A DNA stretch of 64,000 bases from Sipunculus nudus. Lineage: Eukaryota; Annelida; Sipuncula; Golfingiida; Sipunculidae. Of this stretch, positions 11,831 through 24,219 are shown one piece after another (within the stretch, counting starts at the first letter, position 1; each line of letters starts with the position of its first letter). Made by a program: the position numbers and the translations under genes. The stretch is taken from positions 21,871,019-21,935,018 of the forward strand of contig CM049306.1 of the NCBI GenBank assembly GCA_026874595.1. Direction: 5' to 3'. The notes under the pieces are model-generated. The model had not been told where the DNA came from. It did not search any database and saw nothing but the letters and a program-made list of their open reading frames with translations.

Positions 11831-12230
11831 TGTCGACGGATCATGCCGACGACGCCAGGGGTACGGTATTAGCTCTCATGGATTTCGTTCCGGCGAGCTA
11901 AAAAGTGGATAATTTGAGAAGCAATAGGATAAAACCAAGCATACCGAGGAAAACGACACAATCGAATAATTTTACCAAATAAAAATATTATTAGCAGACC
12001 TGTTTCTATGTGAAAGCTCAGATTACTCAATGACATATGATGTTCGGGAGGAAAATGCTCGGCAACAAAAGCAATATACAATGGTGTAATTCAAGGGATA
12101 TGATATAAAATCCATGTTTTTTTATTTTTTTGCAGACAATGGTGGGCGGCTGCAATTTTTATCTGTTGCTTGGTTTGAAATGAAAATATGTATCCTGAAT
12201 CAAAAACGAACGACAGGAGACAGTGGCGGA

Positions 12231-13332
12231 TCCAGGATTTTGCTACTTAGGGGGAACAACTGCCTCAGTGGTATGATTTTGAGGTACTTCACTAAGCATC
12301 TTCATAAAAAAGGAGCCTCGAATGTTGTATAAAAAATAACATGGCCTTATAGCCAGTCTCTTTGTGACCTTAAATAGTGACACTTGTGATAGAAAATATG
12401 TGATAAATGGTTATTTAAATCTTAAATAAATTTAAAATCTAAAATTAGTTAATTCAAAAGAACTTTTATTAAACTCACTATGTCTCACTCAGCAGCATAG
12501 TTAAAATTTAATACATGGCATCACAGGCGCTTGAATTGCATGGTATTAATGTAGGTTTCGATTAAATTTGTTCCTTTGCAGGGTCATTTCCTTATAACTA
12601 TTACTTATCTGACATTTTCTAGCGTATTTCACACTGGATGGCCCATATCTTTATTATCTTCTTAATATTAAGTAAATTAGAAATGTTATTAAAATGACCC
12701 ACATTGTGTCCTCAAATATTTAGCAGCAATTGCAATAGAAATGATTCCCTGCATGAAACGCTTTAATTATGAAAAACTACTATATAAAAAAAAAAAACTG
12801 TTAATGATATTACCAACCTGAATTTACATGAGGTTCCTCCTATCTCATCATGATCTAACAATGAACATGTTTCAGAAATATGAACACCAAACACAGTTTC
12901 AGTCACATGGAGTCACCAGTTCTTCACACATTCGATAATTTAAACACTTCCATATTGAAGCATTTGTTTAACATTTCATTTATTGACTAAATGTATAATA
13001 CTTTCCTTGGTAGGTTTCACTTAGTTTCTTTCAGTATCCTTCCTTGTTTTGAGGCTGAGGGAGACTACTTTACCACCACATCCGAACCTATTATTTATTT
13101 GGACCATATTGTGTTTATAAAATTATATCATTATCAGGGTTGAATCCAGGATTTTGAAAAAAAGGAGGGTCCAACCCAGGAAGTCGTATAAGAACTCTTA
13201 AAAATAGATCCCCAGATCCCGAAAGGGAGGGGCCCAGGCTGAAAAAAAATTGGGTTAAAACCCTGAAAAAAGGTGGTTACGGCCCAAAAGGAGGAGGTCT
13301 GGACCACCCCCCCCCCCCCCGGATCCGCCACT
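12231..13332. mobile_element. hAT-like element pair with CAGTGGCGGATCC ends
   Basis: Left end CAGTGGCGGATCCAGG at 12231 and right end GGATCCGCCACT ending at 13332 are inverted copies of one another. This end is widespread in hAT-like nonautonomous elements. No matching 8-bp target duplication is seen. A shorter nested element may exist: CAGGGTTGAATCCAGG begins near 13136, and TATCATT occurs just before it and just after 13332. A C-run lies at 13303-13320. Confidence 0.5.
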
Positions 13333-14643
13333 TATTATCATTGATTAAACCAAAATATGAACAAACCTTATCCGGATCCAACTATTAGACTGTTGAATGA
13401 AGACGAAATTCAACATCTTTTAGCAACAAACTTTGTTGAATGAAAACAAATTTCTGCATCTTTTAGCAAGGTTTGTGGAAGCTGCACTATCACAGACTTG
13501 GTAATATGACGATGCTGAAACTTTGTACGTGTATTCTCTTGGGCAAACTTCATTTTTTTCTCTAGGAAATATGCCTTCGAACAATAACATTCACCTGTTC
13601 ATGTATTCAGCTTATTCTTGTATACTATCGATATAATGGGTTAGAAATTCCCCAGGAAGAATATATGCCCTTTAAGGTATGAATTGTGCTTCAAATGCTG
13701 ACATTTGCACATGTAACTATATTATAAAACTACATGAAAAAAGTGGCACTATTTCCACAACACTGTAAAGTGCATTGTGCATGCAAGTAAACAATGACGT
13801 ATGCTTTATTTCTGTTTTACTTCATCGGCGAGTACATAGTGGTGATGTGTACACATTTATGTTCACACCTTAGTTATCAATAGTACGGAGGAGGGAGCAT
13901 TTCCATTCGGAAAGGTATTGAGTAATGCAGCCTAAGGTCTGGCGGTCCCTTTACCAAGGGCGGTTTCCAGTCACTTGTATTGATTTGGACCTCTTGAAAA
14001 AAAGAGTGGGTTACTGTCAGAGAGGAGAGAACGTTGGTCAATTATCTCTGTTTTTTATGATAAAAATTACAAAAATAAGTCCGTATGAAGTATGCAAGAC
14101 AGCATCAACCACAAAAAAATGATATAAATCATTAAAATTACGAAAGCTTAAAAAAAGGGGGGGGGCATTTTTCAATGTTTTTCAGTTATTTACAGATAGC
14201 ATGTGACCAAAATGATGTCCCCTTCTCGCATGATCATATAGGAACGTTATCAAAAAAACGTACACAGTTTTGGATTATCAAAAATTTGTGCATCCTTTTA
14301 AATTAAATTTTTTATCTGCGATTTCGTTCTTTCTCGTTCTTTCATTATTTATAACTGAGTAAGACGCTGAACGTAGTGACATAATTTCATTCAAACGCAA
14401 AGTATTAGCAAAGCTAGTAGATATCAGGATGATTTAATATTTATAGAGGTATTTCCTTTGGGTGTCGTTCACACATTATATTTAAAGCCATACTCCAGTG
14501 TCAACAAATTAATTAAAGTAACAGCTTGTATCATTACAAACAAAGATTTCAATGTTCTCAAATATATTTTTTGTGTAATTTTCACACTATGAAACCTTGC
14601 ATGGAAGTAATTTGTATGGATACGACTATATATATATATATAG

Positions 14644-14695
<52 letters not shown>

Positions 14696-16394
14696 GTCAA
14701 TATATTAAATTGAGAGCTGTTTGCATACTTTAAAAAGACATAGTTCAACTGTTGACACATTCTGATTTTGTGTATCATACCAAAAATTAAAATTGCTGTG
14801 AATGTCTGCGTGTGTTATTATGAAATGTTAATTATATTCCTGAACCAGACTACAGTCAAAATTAACTGTAATAGAATGCCCGGACGACAAGGGAAGTGCC
14901 ACGAAAGGAAATCGGCCTGTGGAACACAAGTACAATAATAAAGCATCGCTCTTTGTCAGTTTAGTATAACTGTGGGTTTACTTTGAGTAACTGAATGACC
15001 GTACACATTCCTCAGACTTAATTTATTGTTGTTGTTGCCGCGCATCATTGTTGAAAGGACTGGCATAAAACCATGGTTACCTCTCATAAATAAAGGTAAT
15101 AAACAGAGAAACCTTGATACGTATACAGAATAGAACCAATATATAGATGAATAAAAGATAACATGTTTTGTATCTTATTTCCCTGATACTTGAAAGATCC
15201 TATGTATTAGTTTATTTACCAGTGAAAATCCTGTAATCTAAATAATACAGGCAAGTACAGTGTAATTCTGAAAATTACATTTTCCATTCTTTAAGAAAGT
15301 GTTATTTGAAAATACTTTTTTTTTTTCAAAATGTTTACTTAAGAAATATATTTACTTTCTTCAAAATATATATTGGAATACAATACCATGATGGCTGTCA
15401 TGTTATGCATGAAGTTATTCAGTTCACTCTGTTAGATCGAGTCAGTCCGAAACTGTCGAATTTAACTGTGTCTTGATTCCTAAAGGCAACCACTCGCTAC
15501 CCAATATTGTCGGTAGATTGTAAAGGTAGATTTTCCGAAAAAAATGGGCCAATTTTGTCAACTGATTTAACGTGATCGATACACACGTTGTGTATGAGCC
15601 CTCGTCAGCGATTGTTTGCCCATAAAGTCAATACTAAAATTAAGAAAATGACACTCTATGTGCATGTTTGTGTGATATCTATAAATTCCTGTTTTTAGGA
15701 ATCCAAGACATTGATATGTATGCTTCTGATATGTATAAACAGCTTATACCGTATGATCGTTTTTCATTTGACTGCTACATACAAGAAACGCCAACAGCAG
15801 CAGATATTTTGCGTGATTAGGTTTTAATTATTGTCATAATATGCCGTAGAAGTGTGATGAGCAAATATATATCAGACGATTCTCTAAAATCTATCAGATG
15901 AATATATTTAAATTTTATTAGTGAAAAATCACCAAATATAATGAAAAATCACTGCTTTCAACTCAGTGAATAAAGAGTGTAAGAGATCTGGCCCCATGAA
16001 CGATATTGGGTTTACCTGTAAATATTATTAAACAAGTATTTTGAGTACCCTGGACACGATTCATAGTTTTTTTTCTTCACTCATTTCCCTCACTTTGGGC
16101 CTTACATTTAAATACTCTCTTTACTGTCACCTTTCTTCTTGCTGAAGGAGAGCCAGTGACAATGGCGTCAATGGAGTAATTATATATATATATACCTTTT
16201 ATTGTCTGTGTGACGCATTTCATTTCACATATTTTACAATTGAGTTTAAGGTTTATAAAGAACAATGTATCATGTTTCCAATATAAGGTAATTCTAAAAT
16301 AGTTTTAGATATATAATATTTCATGGTAAACTCAGAAATGGGAATTCTGACCAAACCATAATAAATAAAATCGACCGACTTTGTCGCAACTATT
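13333..16394. other. AT-rich sequence; (TA)n at 14626-14690
   Basis: Contains the long (TA)n run 14626-14690 and unassigned AT-rich DNA. A short cysteine-containing frame near 14870-14936 was examined and rejected as an EGF exon. Confidence 0.5.
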
Positions 16395-16570
16395 GGCTTA
16401 CTACACGATTTCTCTGATAGCCCGATAAAATCGGCCGATTTTCTTTGACAGTGCAAAACCCTAGCGAAGGCGATTTTTTACGCCGACAAAATGACGGGAC
16501 TGAATTGTTCACATGTCGGAATATAGTCGGCCGATGGCATGAATAGGCCGATAAAATCGTGTAGTTATGC
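16395..16570. mobile_element. Short inverted-repeat (MITE-like) element
   Basis: The left end GGCTTACTACACGATTT is matched by the reverse complement of the right end, GGCATAACTACACGATTTTA. Both are followed by CGATAAAATCGG-type palindromes. At 176 bp it is far too short to code for a transposase. The target duplication is unclear (possibly ATT). Confidence 0.5.
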
Positions 16571-16607
16571 CATTGGTTTTAATCGCCTTCATTGTTGAGT
16601 TAAATAT

Positions 16608-17485
16608 TGTTACGGAACCTAATATAAACAGATCACGTATGCGTGACGAACATAAACTTTGTCATGGAGATAAAAAAAAATCAGATTCTGCAACACTAGG
16701 CAGCGTGAAATGTCTAGGGGAATGAATAAAGAAGTCAGTTTTTTTTGTTAACAAATAATTATAATTTATTCTTAAAACAATCCTAACATTACAATACACT
16801 AAATCAATACAATTACACAGTATAATAACAGTATAACAGTTAATCAATACAATTACATAAATAAAGTGTAAAGTACCTGGATACCACCACTGTCACAGCG
16901 ACAAAAGGTCCTTTAAAGCATATAATTCAGATGAACAATTCACATAAATCTACTCAGAGAATAACATGCCAGTTCATTCACAAAATCAATCCTTTGTAAT
17001 CCAAAGTGAAGTTCCTGTCATAATCCCGAAAGCAAACTGAAGACTATATAAGATCCGTCACAAATCCAGAAGAAAATCTTTAACTGCGGCACTTATCGGA
17101 ATAGGTCCCACAAACTGATTTACACGCTTCTGTGTACGCTTGAATATTCTCTCACCTCTCTCTCGGCTCTAAAAGCCTCCTATGTATAACTTCTGACCTC
17201 AAGCCGAGAACTTTCCACTTCCCGAACAATCCAAAGAATCTAACATATTACACAGTACACACGCGTTACAGGAAACATCTAGAACAAGAACGCTGCATTT
17301 GTACATGTCAGGGTTCACACGTGGGCCGACCCAGCTCGGCCAGGCGAGAAGGCCCCAGACTAGCATGACTGCTGTGTTTACACGTCAGACCCCACGCGCG
17401 GGCCTGGCTATGCCGTCAAAGCAACAGACAACGCTAGCGCTGAACAAACACACTGCTGCATACAAGAAAAGAGACATCTATAACA
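16608..17485 (-). mobile_element. Solo LTR of the Gypsy family (copy 1)
   Basis: In minus orientation relative to the 5' LTR at 41450. It begins TGTTACGGAACC and ends CATCTATAACA, the TG...CA termini of that LTR. Shared internal landmarks include GGCAGCGTGAAATGTCTAGG near 16700 and the GC-rich GTGGGCCGACCCAGCTCGGC near 17320. No primer site, polypurine tract or gag/pol lies beside it, so it is probably a solo LTR left by recombination. Flanks AATAT and ATAAT are not a clean duplication. Confidence 0.8.
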
Positions 17486-17489
17486 ATAA

Positions 17490-18120
17490 TCATACGCTCC
17501 CGAGGCAGCGGAAATCTTGCGCTTCTAAAGAATCAACTGATTTTCACGCTGCCAGCTTTGACCGTTTATCATATATTTAGACACCAGATGGCGGTTCGTT
17601 GTCCGCTGAAATTAGCGTGCGTATGATGTGACAAGCAGCCAATCAGATGCCAATAAACAAACACTCGACAGGCATCCTGGCTCCGCCCATTGCTGTGCTT
17701 CAAGCGCCGCTTGATGAGTTTCCGGTCGAATTTAAATTGCTCCCTCTGCATTTTCGCATCATCGATCGATTCGATTATGACATTATGACTGTGTTAGCGT
17801 AGCCATGTATCTGTTGTCTGCAGAACTGAAACAAGCCAGCGAGGTGTGCACGCACGTTTCGTTTGAATTACAGCTCATCGGCCGAGCATCTTATGTGCCC
17901 AAGGCCCTAAGCAAACCACGTCAGGGGCAATTCTCTCTGAGCCTGTGGCCTGTTCAGACGGTTATGCGGGGCGATGAGCTGTCACTCAAAACGAAATAAA
18001 CATGATTGGCTCCGTGTATTCCTCACTTGCCTTTGTCTTCCAGCACAAGGTCTCATCTGATTGGACAAAAATACAGTGCTCCCCTCTGGTGTAGCAATTC
18101 AGGATACGAGGTCATAACAA
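17490..18120. promoter_or_regulatory. GC-richer island with CCAAT and GC boxes
   Basis: This ~630-bp block is visibly richer in G+C and CpG than its flanks. It carries one CCAAT box on the plus strand (near 17639), two on the minus strand (ATTGG near 18005 and 18060) and a CCGCCC GC box near 17683. Such NF-Y and Sp1-type clusters mark promoters in animals. It directly abuts a solo LTR (ends 17485), so an LTR-derived origin was considered, but the sequence is not part of the other two LTR copies. Confidence 0.35.
17805..17999 (+). CDS. Small 64-aa ORF in a GC-richer promoter-like island (uncertain)
   Basis: The ORF begins MYLLSAELKQASEVCTHVSF and ends GDELSLKTK. It uses GC-containing codons unlike the AT-rich surroundings. 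It sits just downstream of a CCAAT box (GCCAATCAG near 17639) and a GC box (CTCCGCCCATTG near 17680). It could be a genuine short protein, a first exon whose donor I cannot place, or chance. I recognise no domain. Confidence 0.25.
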   Translation: MYLLSAELKQASEVCTHVSFELQLIGRASYVPKALSKPRQGQFSLSLWPVQTVMRGDELSLKTK

Positions 18121-18121
18121 A

Positions 18122-18165
18122 CAGCGCCTTACCATATAGGTAGTAGCCCTATAGGTAAAGCGCTG
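18122..18165. repeat. 44-bp near-perfect stem-loop
   Basis: CAGCGCCTTACCATATAGG and CCCTATAGGTAAAGCGCTG form an inverted repeat around a six-base loop. It may be the terminal hairpin of a small transposon or a very short MITE; no larger boundary was identified. Confidence 0.6.
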
Positions 18166-18899
18166 TGTAAAGAGCGTACAATATTCAAAACTTATGTAAG
18201 TCAGTACACTGCATTTATAAAATCTCGAACAGCCTCTTTTATCTTTGGGCGTCCATTCTGTGGCTCCCGTGGCCTCATTGAACGATTCAAATACTGCCCG
18301 TCAAAACTGGATTTTCTTTCACAGTGCCGATTTAGGCTTGGCGTATCACGCTACACGATTTTGTACCGATAGAATAATGTCCTGAGAGGCTGGCTAAAAA
18401 AATAACACATAAATACAGCCAACATTCTGCACACCTTTGTTTTTGATATACAATAAAGCAAACTAGATTTTTCTGGCATTTGCTTCAGAAAATGCATGAA
18501 GCGCCGCATTGATAGCCAATCCAAGAGAAACTGCACATCTCATCGCAATTAAGAGCAAGAAATAGGTAACCTTCAGTGTAATGTGACATTGTGACCAAAG
18601 GTGAAGGTGGCATTGAATGTGGTAACTGGTATATAACGCACTGAACACTGCACAGTTGTGTTTAATTCTGATCAATACGCAGAAGGACAATTAAAATAAT
18701 ACACATAGGCTGGCTGAGAATCATATCTGAACAGGGTCATCTCTTGGTATCGGTATACGTCCTTGGTCACACTGACATAATGTCAATAAATGTATGTTAA
18801 TTAGTTAGATAGTGCAATACAAAAATATGAGAAAAATGACTTGCATGCAAAGTTTTGCCTCAGATAACATTAAAATGATACCAAGTCAGTTCTCAAAAT

Positions 18900-19440
18900 A
18901 GAAGGAGCTTATAATTTCAGCAAATTAAGGTCAAGGTCACCCAAAAAAGGGAGTAATGTGTCGCTGCTTTCCACATAGTTTAAACTGATTCGGATGCATG
19001 TAAACTCTGAAAGTTTTCGCGCTAAGGAGCAAATGATGCTGAAATGACCACTGTAATTTGACCTTAAAAGATAATATCAAGGTCATGACTAAACCAGTTA
19101 CTGTTATAAAACAATGATGATGACTATATAGTTTAGTGAATTGGAGATGTTATTAGTGAAGCTAACAACACTATTAAAGTGATGCTGGTTTATAACAACA
19201 TTATATCGCCTTGCCTTAATTTCAAAATATGGTGATCGTGTTAAAATGGGGCAAATATGACAAATTTCACAAATAAAGGTCAAGGTCACCAAAAAAAATT
19301 AACCAGAGACTCATACATCGATGCCTTCCACCAAAATTGAACCAAATCCAGTGAAATCTCTGAGCAATTTGGCATTAACGAGCAAATGATGCCCTTGTCC
19401 TTGTGATTTTAATGAAAATATTGGGTCACAGTGACAACAT
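18900..19440. repeat. Two ~350-bp degenerate repeats containing AAGGTCAAGGTCAC
   Basis: AAGGTCAAGGTCAC occurs near 18927 and 19276. Each occurrence is followed, after some 100 bases, by GAGCAAATGATGC. The two copies are direct repeats. The AGGTCA half-sites resemble nuclear-receptor sites but are part of the repeat, so regulatory meaning is not implied. Confidence 0.6.
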
Positions 19441-19715
19441 TTCAGAAAAATAGTGTTAGTCCTGTGTATTAAAATTTATACATGTGTGTGTCCCATATTG
19501 TTATGTTATAATGCTTAATTGAGTTCATACCTAGATGTATTATTAATCATATATATGATGAAGAGTACCGCGATTAGTATATATGCTGCTTAACTTGTAC
19601 ATTTCAATTGAAGTAAATATGGTTAAACCAAACCAACAATCAACGCCCGGACGGAACGCATGCATTAATTCTAAGGTCATTAAATGTTTTAAAGATGCCT
19701 GTTCTCTATCAAGCT

Positions 19716-20119
19716 TACCGTTGTTGTCTTTATATTCGCGAGGGTTTCAACATAGCGATATTTGCGAAAGAGGAATTATCGCAAAAATGTAACCATAAAT
19801 AAGAGATCCCATCATCGAAGACACAGCTAGTAGAAAAGGTTAACATTATGATTGACAATATAAGTCGTGTATGTTCAAAGACTTTTATTAAAAATATATC
19901 AGATATTTCAATTGTCTGTCACTAAAGAACATTATTTTTGTAAATAAAGCTTTGTGCACAAAATATTTGATATTATTTATTTCATTAATGATTGTTCTAC
20001 TCTTTGCACAGGTCTTTGTATTCTCAGATCGCGAAAATGGAAATCTGGCAAAAAAAAAACCACGAAAATTAAAAATCGCGAAATGTTAACCCCGCGAGTA
20101 TGAAGCCAAACGCTGTATA
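19716..20119. mobile_element. TA-flanked mariner-like MITE
   Basis: Left TACCGTTGTTGTCTTTATA (leading to TTCGCGAGGG) and the reverse complement of the right end, TACAGCGTTTGGCTTCATAC (leading to TCGCGGGG), are imperfect inverted repeats about 40 bp long. They start at a TA on both sides, as expected for Tc1/mariner insertions. The interior is rich in TCGCGA and AAAATCGCG motifs. It has no coding capacity. Confidence 0.5.
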
Positions 20120-21700
20120 AGGTGTACATGAAATACAGTATTCTCTCCTGGAAATATGAGTGGATGCCAAAATTTCGGTTTGGAATTTATTAAAAGTTTA
20201 GGACGGGTCATTAATAGTTCAGCACCTGCAGTTTGACTTTTTGTTATGGAACTCTTGTTAATGGACTTTTTTAATTAATTCCATTTATTATATATGAATG
20301 TGAACCGATATATATATAAAATGGCAACATACATCAGATATGTTGAGATTTGCGAAATCTATGAAACAAAAGACCCTTTGAAGAGCATATTTCTGCAAAT
20401 ATTTTACTTGCTTCTTCATGTTTTTTGTGTCTAATCTGGCTGAATTTGGATAATTAATGTTAAATTTGTATATGCATTTCTGCTTAATGATGTTTCAAAC
20501 ATATCAAGACATAAGGGTATGCCTCAATCTTAAAATATGCCTTTTGTACCCATAATATCTGAAAAAAATGTCATATTTTTAGAAAAAAAATTAAGATATA
20601 GGGGTACAAAGGTGGCCCAAGAATTTTCAAATGTTACGTGTTCAAAGCCAAATTATATATCATTATAAAGCTAATGTTCTTTCAACTCCATTGATGCCAC
20701 AATTGTGCACTTATAATGTATAATAAGAAAGTTACGGTCCATAAACCAATGAAAAGTCGCACCAGAAAAAAGTTTTCAAATTGAGGACGCGGTTTATAAA
20801 GAATTGATTTTTCCAGGTGTTTGCAGTATTTATATGTTTGGAAACACCTGAAAATGAGTAAAGGCCACCTCAAGGGAGAAAACTAGGGGGTCTCAAAAAT
20901 TCCCTGGGGCGGACAGGTTTTCACTTTCTGGCCCATGGACTATATAACTTGATAAAACCGTGCTTTACTGCTTGAGCGGACGTTGACATATGACACAATA
21001 CAAATAGAACCACAATGAGAGAAACATCTCGCAAGGACTAAAGTACTTCGACGTCAGCAGGCAGCGAACGTTGATGATAAAAAAGAATCAAAGAAAACTG
21101 CGACGGAACAAAACAGGATACCTGTCATGACATTTTTCATTGATTCTTATTATAAGGTTTCAGAATAAATTGGCGGTAATGGATTACGTATGCAATGACA
21201 TTTGCCTTCTTAATAAATCCATTCGAATCACATATCTACGTACAAGATGTAACTTTGAATTTACGATGAATTCATACGGAAGTTTACAAAGTGTACAGTA
21301 TTTTACTTGCATTCCTTTAAACAGGAACTCACTCAGACAGCACATGCACCCCGCCAAAGACTGGATCTGCATCCGGATTGTTGCCGATGAGTCACAACAT
21401 TTCTTCTTCCTAAATTTCTTCCTGTTTTAGCTCTCCAAAAATATCATTAAAAATATTTTTCGGACAAACAGGGAGACAAACATTTACATCTTACACCTTT
21501 TTGACTGATTTTTTTGTGAAGCACTATTGATAAAACCTTGAATAACTATAAAACATTTAATCCTCAGTACTTCTTTAAGTTAAAATTTTCAAAAGTAAAT
21601 ATAAAAAAAAATCTTTAATATAATATATTGAACATCGCTGTGTGTTTTTGCAATCCATATTTCACTTAAACAGCTGCTCTAGTAAAACCAGAGAGATACC
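20120..21700. other. AT-rich sequence with no assignable feature
   Basis: Only short frames shadowing one another are present. I see no splice-bounded exon or transposon boundary. Confidence 0.5.
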
Positions 21701-21709
21701 TGGAGGTGG

Positions 21710-21900
21710 CGTGTTACGTTCCCTATTGTAATAACGTCCCCTATTGTAATTATTATTACATTAGGGTTACAAATGAGCTGTTTCTCAAAACCCCTATCGT
21801 AATAACGTTCACTATTGTTAAAAATTATTACATAAAGGGTTTTATTTGCAACCCTTATTGTAATAAAATGTTTAATAATAAGGGGTTGCGGTTGCAATGG
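21710..21900. repeat. CTATTGTAATAA-motif repeat cluster (copy 1)
   Basis: CCCTATTGTAATAACGT and variants occur at least four times here in direct and inverted orientation. The same motif recurs at 25548-25610 and 29340-29640. It looks like the inverted ends of a short dispersed repeat family. Confidence 0.6.
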
Positions 21901-22230
21901 TTTTTCCACACCAACGTTGGTAAAAAAATGTAAATACTCTGATATTTATTTATACATATATTTTACCAGGATGGCCCATTCAGCATGTTCAGCTGTTTTT
22001 CGATGGGGTCCTGCAAATATCACAGAGAAATATATATTGACAAACATATATACATTACATACTCATATTAAAATAGTACATTGAAAATAAAATAAAATGT
22101 TTAAACAACGATCTAAACATACACATATTTAAAACATATAGATTGCTACATATATATATGACACCAATGTAATCATATACAATTATAAAGGTCGAGTAAC
22201 TAAAATTCTGAGTTTAAAACATGGAAATCG

Positions 22231-24219
22231 TCATAAAAAGGATTTATATAGTTGTTTAAAACGCTTAACATCAGTTACGTGTCTTAAATTATTGGGAAGT
22301 TGATTCCAGTAATGCGGGCCTGAGTAAAGAAAGCTTGATTTAAATCTATCAGTTCTCGGTTTTATGATTGCAAGACTGCCACTGGTCGTGTGTCGTGTAT
22401 TGTATGGGTTACGTGCATATTTGAGACCATTTCTAAAAGTAGGAGGTGCATCACCAAATAAACATTTAAAAACTAAAATATTTACAAAATAGCGATATCT
22501 CTGTTCCACGGTCATCCAACCTAACTGAATTATTAATGATGCTGGAGAAGTATTTATATCGAAGTTTTTTGTAACAATACGGGCAGCTTTATTTTGGAGT
22601 CTCTGGATTTTTGACTTGTACGTTTTCGAGCATCCACCCCAAACAGAAATACAGCAATCAATATGGCTTTGAATAAGAGAATGATATATAAGTTTTAGAG
22701 TTGGTGTTTGAAGAAACTTGCTAAGTCGGTAAAGGACATGTAATTTTGTGATAATTTTATCGTAAATATAATCTACATGATCCTTCCATTTTAAGCGGGA
22801 GTCGACGATTAAACCCAAAAGTTTCGTGTTATTTTCGGGAATTAATGTAACATTATTAATGTTAATGTTTTTGGTAAAATTAGAGTTATGGCTAAATATC
22901 ACAATACTCGATTTAACAGGGTTGATACATAAATGATTTACTCTGAACCATTTTAGGGCCATGTCAATCTTGCTTTGTAAATGGCTGATTGCATTATCGG
23001 CGGAATCAGCACAGGTAAGCAGTGTGATATCGTCAGCATAAAGTATACACTTGTTATTCATATAGCTCGGGAAATCATTCATATAAATAAGAAATAGTAT
23101 AGGCCCTAGTACTGTGCCTTGGGGAGTACCGATGTTTACGGTAGAAGTTTTCGAAATTGAACCACAGGAGGAAACGAACTGGCGCCTGTCGGATAAATAA
23201 GAATTGAACCACGCGAGCTCTACATTTTCTATTCCATACTTCTGGAGTTTTTCGAGCAGTATAGAATGATCGAGGCTATCAAAACCCTTCCTTATGTCCA
23301 TAAAGCACGCAGCTGTAATGTTATTATTATCAAGGTTAGTAAGACATTCATCGACTAGCGTATGTAAGGCTAAATGAGTTGATCGATTTGGTAGGTATGC
23401 GAACTGTTTCTCAGTAAACATTTGATTTTTATTAAGGTGTGCGACAACATGGCATTTTACAAAATGTTCTAAAATTTTTGGGACATGTCCAGTGACGGAA
23501 ATAGGACGATAATTGGTAGGGTCACACTTGATACCAGAACCCTTGTAAATTGGAGTGATACGCGCAGTTTTCCAGTCCTGAGGAACAATGCCAGTTGAAA
23601 GAGAAAGATTAAACAGATGAGCCAAGCATTGAGAAATCACAGATGAAGCTATTTTAAGAAAGAATCCAGACATCCCTAACACATCATCCTTTAATGTTGC
23701 ATCTAATTCCATTAAACGAGAATGGACAAAACGCGTAGAAACACGAGGAAAATAGAACGTTTTTGCAAAAGAATTGATAATAAACGAATTTGTTTCAATT
23801 TTCCCTTGGAAATCTTCGTTTATAAGTTTTCCCACAGAACTAAAGAAATCGTTGAATTTATCACAGTCGATATCAGTATTTGTTTTTTGCGTGTTCTTAT
23901 TTGAAGGGATTACGTGCTTTAGTGCCTTCCAAATTGTACTAGGTTTAGAGACGTTTGAACGAATTAGGTCGGAATAGTATCGAGAGCGATTTTTGCGAAT
24001 TTCACGAGTAACGGTATTACGAAGACGTCTATATTCATTCAAGTCAAAAGCACTGTTTGTCCGTCTTGCTTTTTTATTCGCAAATTCACGTGCATATATT
24101 AAATTTAGTATTTTATCAGTCACCCATCTATTGGAGGTAGATTTTACTCGTCGTTTGTAGGACGGAGCATTATTATTGCAGATTTTTACAAATTCAGATT
24201 GCCACATCTTCCTTGCCAA
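22231..24219 (-). CDS. Reverse transcriptase of a Jockey/CR1-type LINE, frame open
   Basis: A 662-codon frame with the ordered hallmarks of non-LTR reverse transcriptases: DWKTARITPIYKGS (res. ~215-228), NYRPISVT (~236), the finger/palm motif FMDIRKGFDSLDH (~306-318, catalytic Asp 308), GTPQGTVLGPILFLIY (~364-379) and catalytic YADD (394-397). A thumb region follows, then the C-terminal NKAARIVTK segment. It copies its own RNA at a nicked target site. The start shown is the first ATG; the true frame should continue from the endonuclease upstream, which is separated by a frameshift near 24215. Codons are AT-rich like the surroundings. It is recently inserted or retained by chance, and not autonomous here because the endonuclease is broken. 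Confidence 0.92.
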   Translation of the reverse strand: MARKMWQSEFVKICNNNAPSYKRRVKSTSNRWVTDKILNLIYAREFANKKARRTNSAFDLNEYRRLRNTVTREIRKNRSRYYSDLIRSNVSKPSTIWKALKHVIPSNKNTQKTNTDIDCDKFNDFFSSVGKLINEDFQGKIETNSFIINSFAKTFYFPRVSTRFVHSRLMELDATLKDDVLGMSGFFLKIASSVISQCLAHLFNLSLSTGIVPQDWKTARITPIYKGSGIKCDPTNYRPISVTGHVPKILEHFVKCHVVAHLNKNQMFTEKQFAYLPNRSTHLALHTLVDECLTNLDNNNITAACFMDIRKGFDSLDHSILLEKLQKYGIENVELAWFNSYLSDRRQFVSSCGSISKTSTVNIGTPQGTVLGPILFLIYMNDFPSYMNNKCILYADDITLLTCADSADNAISHLQSKIDMALKWFRVNHLCINPVKSSIVIFSHNSNFTKNININNVTLIPENNTKLLGLIVDSRLKWKDHVDYIYDKIITKLHVLYRLSKFLQTPTLKLIYHSLIQSHIDCCISVWGGCSKTYKSKIQRLQNKAARIVTKNFDINTSPASLIIQLGWMTVEQRYRYFVNILVFKCLFGDAPPTFRNGLKYARNPYNTRHTTSGSLAIIKPRTDRFKSSFLYSGPHYWNQLPNNLRHVTDVKRFKQLYKSFL

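Noticed and set aside
12133-12210. Strong acceptor (poly-T, TTTTTTTGCAG) followed by DNGGRLQFL, looking like the NGGC start of an EGF exon
   Set aside because: The required cysteines are absent and no donor in a sensible position follows.
14850-14936. Cysteine-containing frame (NCNRMPGRQGKCHERKSACG) after a CCAG acceptor
   Set aside because: Only three cysteines, with wrong spacing for EGF or class A modules, and a stop soon after.
17299-17580. 93-codon frame
   Set aside because: It starts inside the solo LTR and runs across its end; not a gene.
18927-19290. AGGTCAAGGTCAC as nuclear-receptor response elements
   Set aside because: The motif belongs to a degenerate dispersed repeat; no nearby gene start supports a regulatory role.
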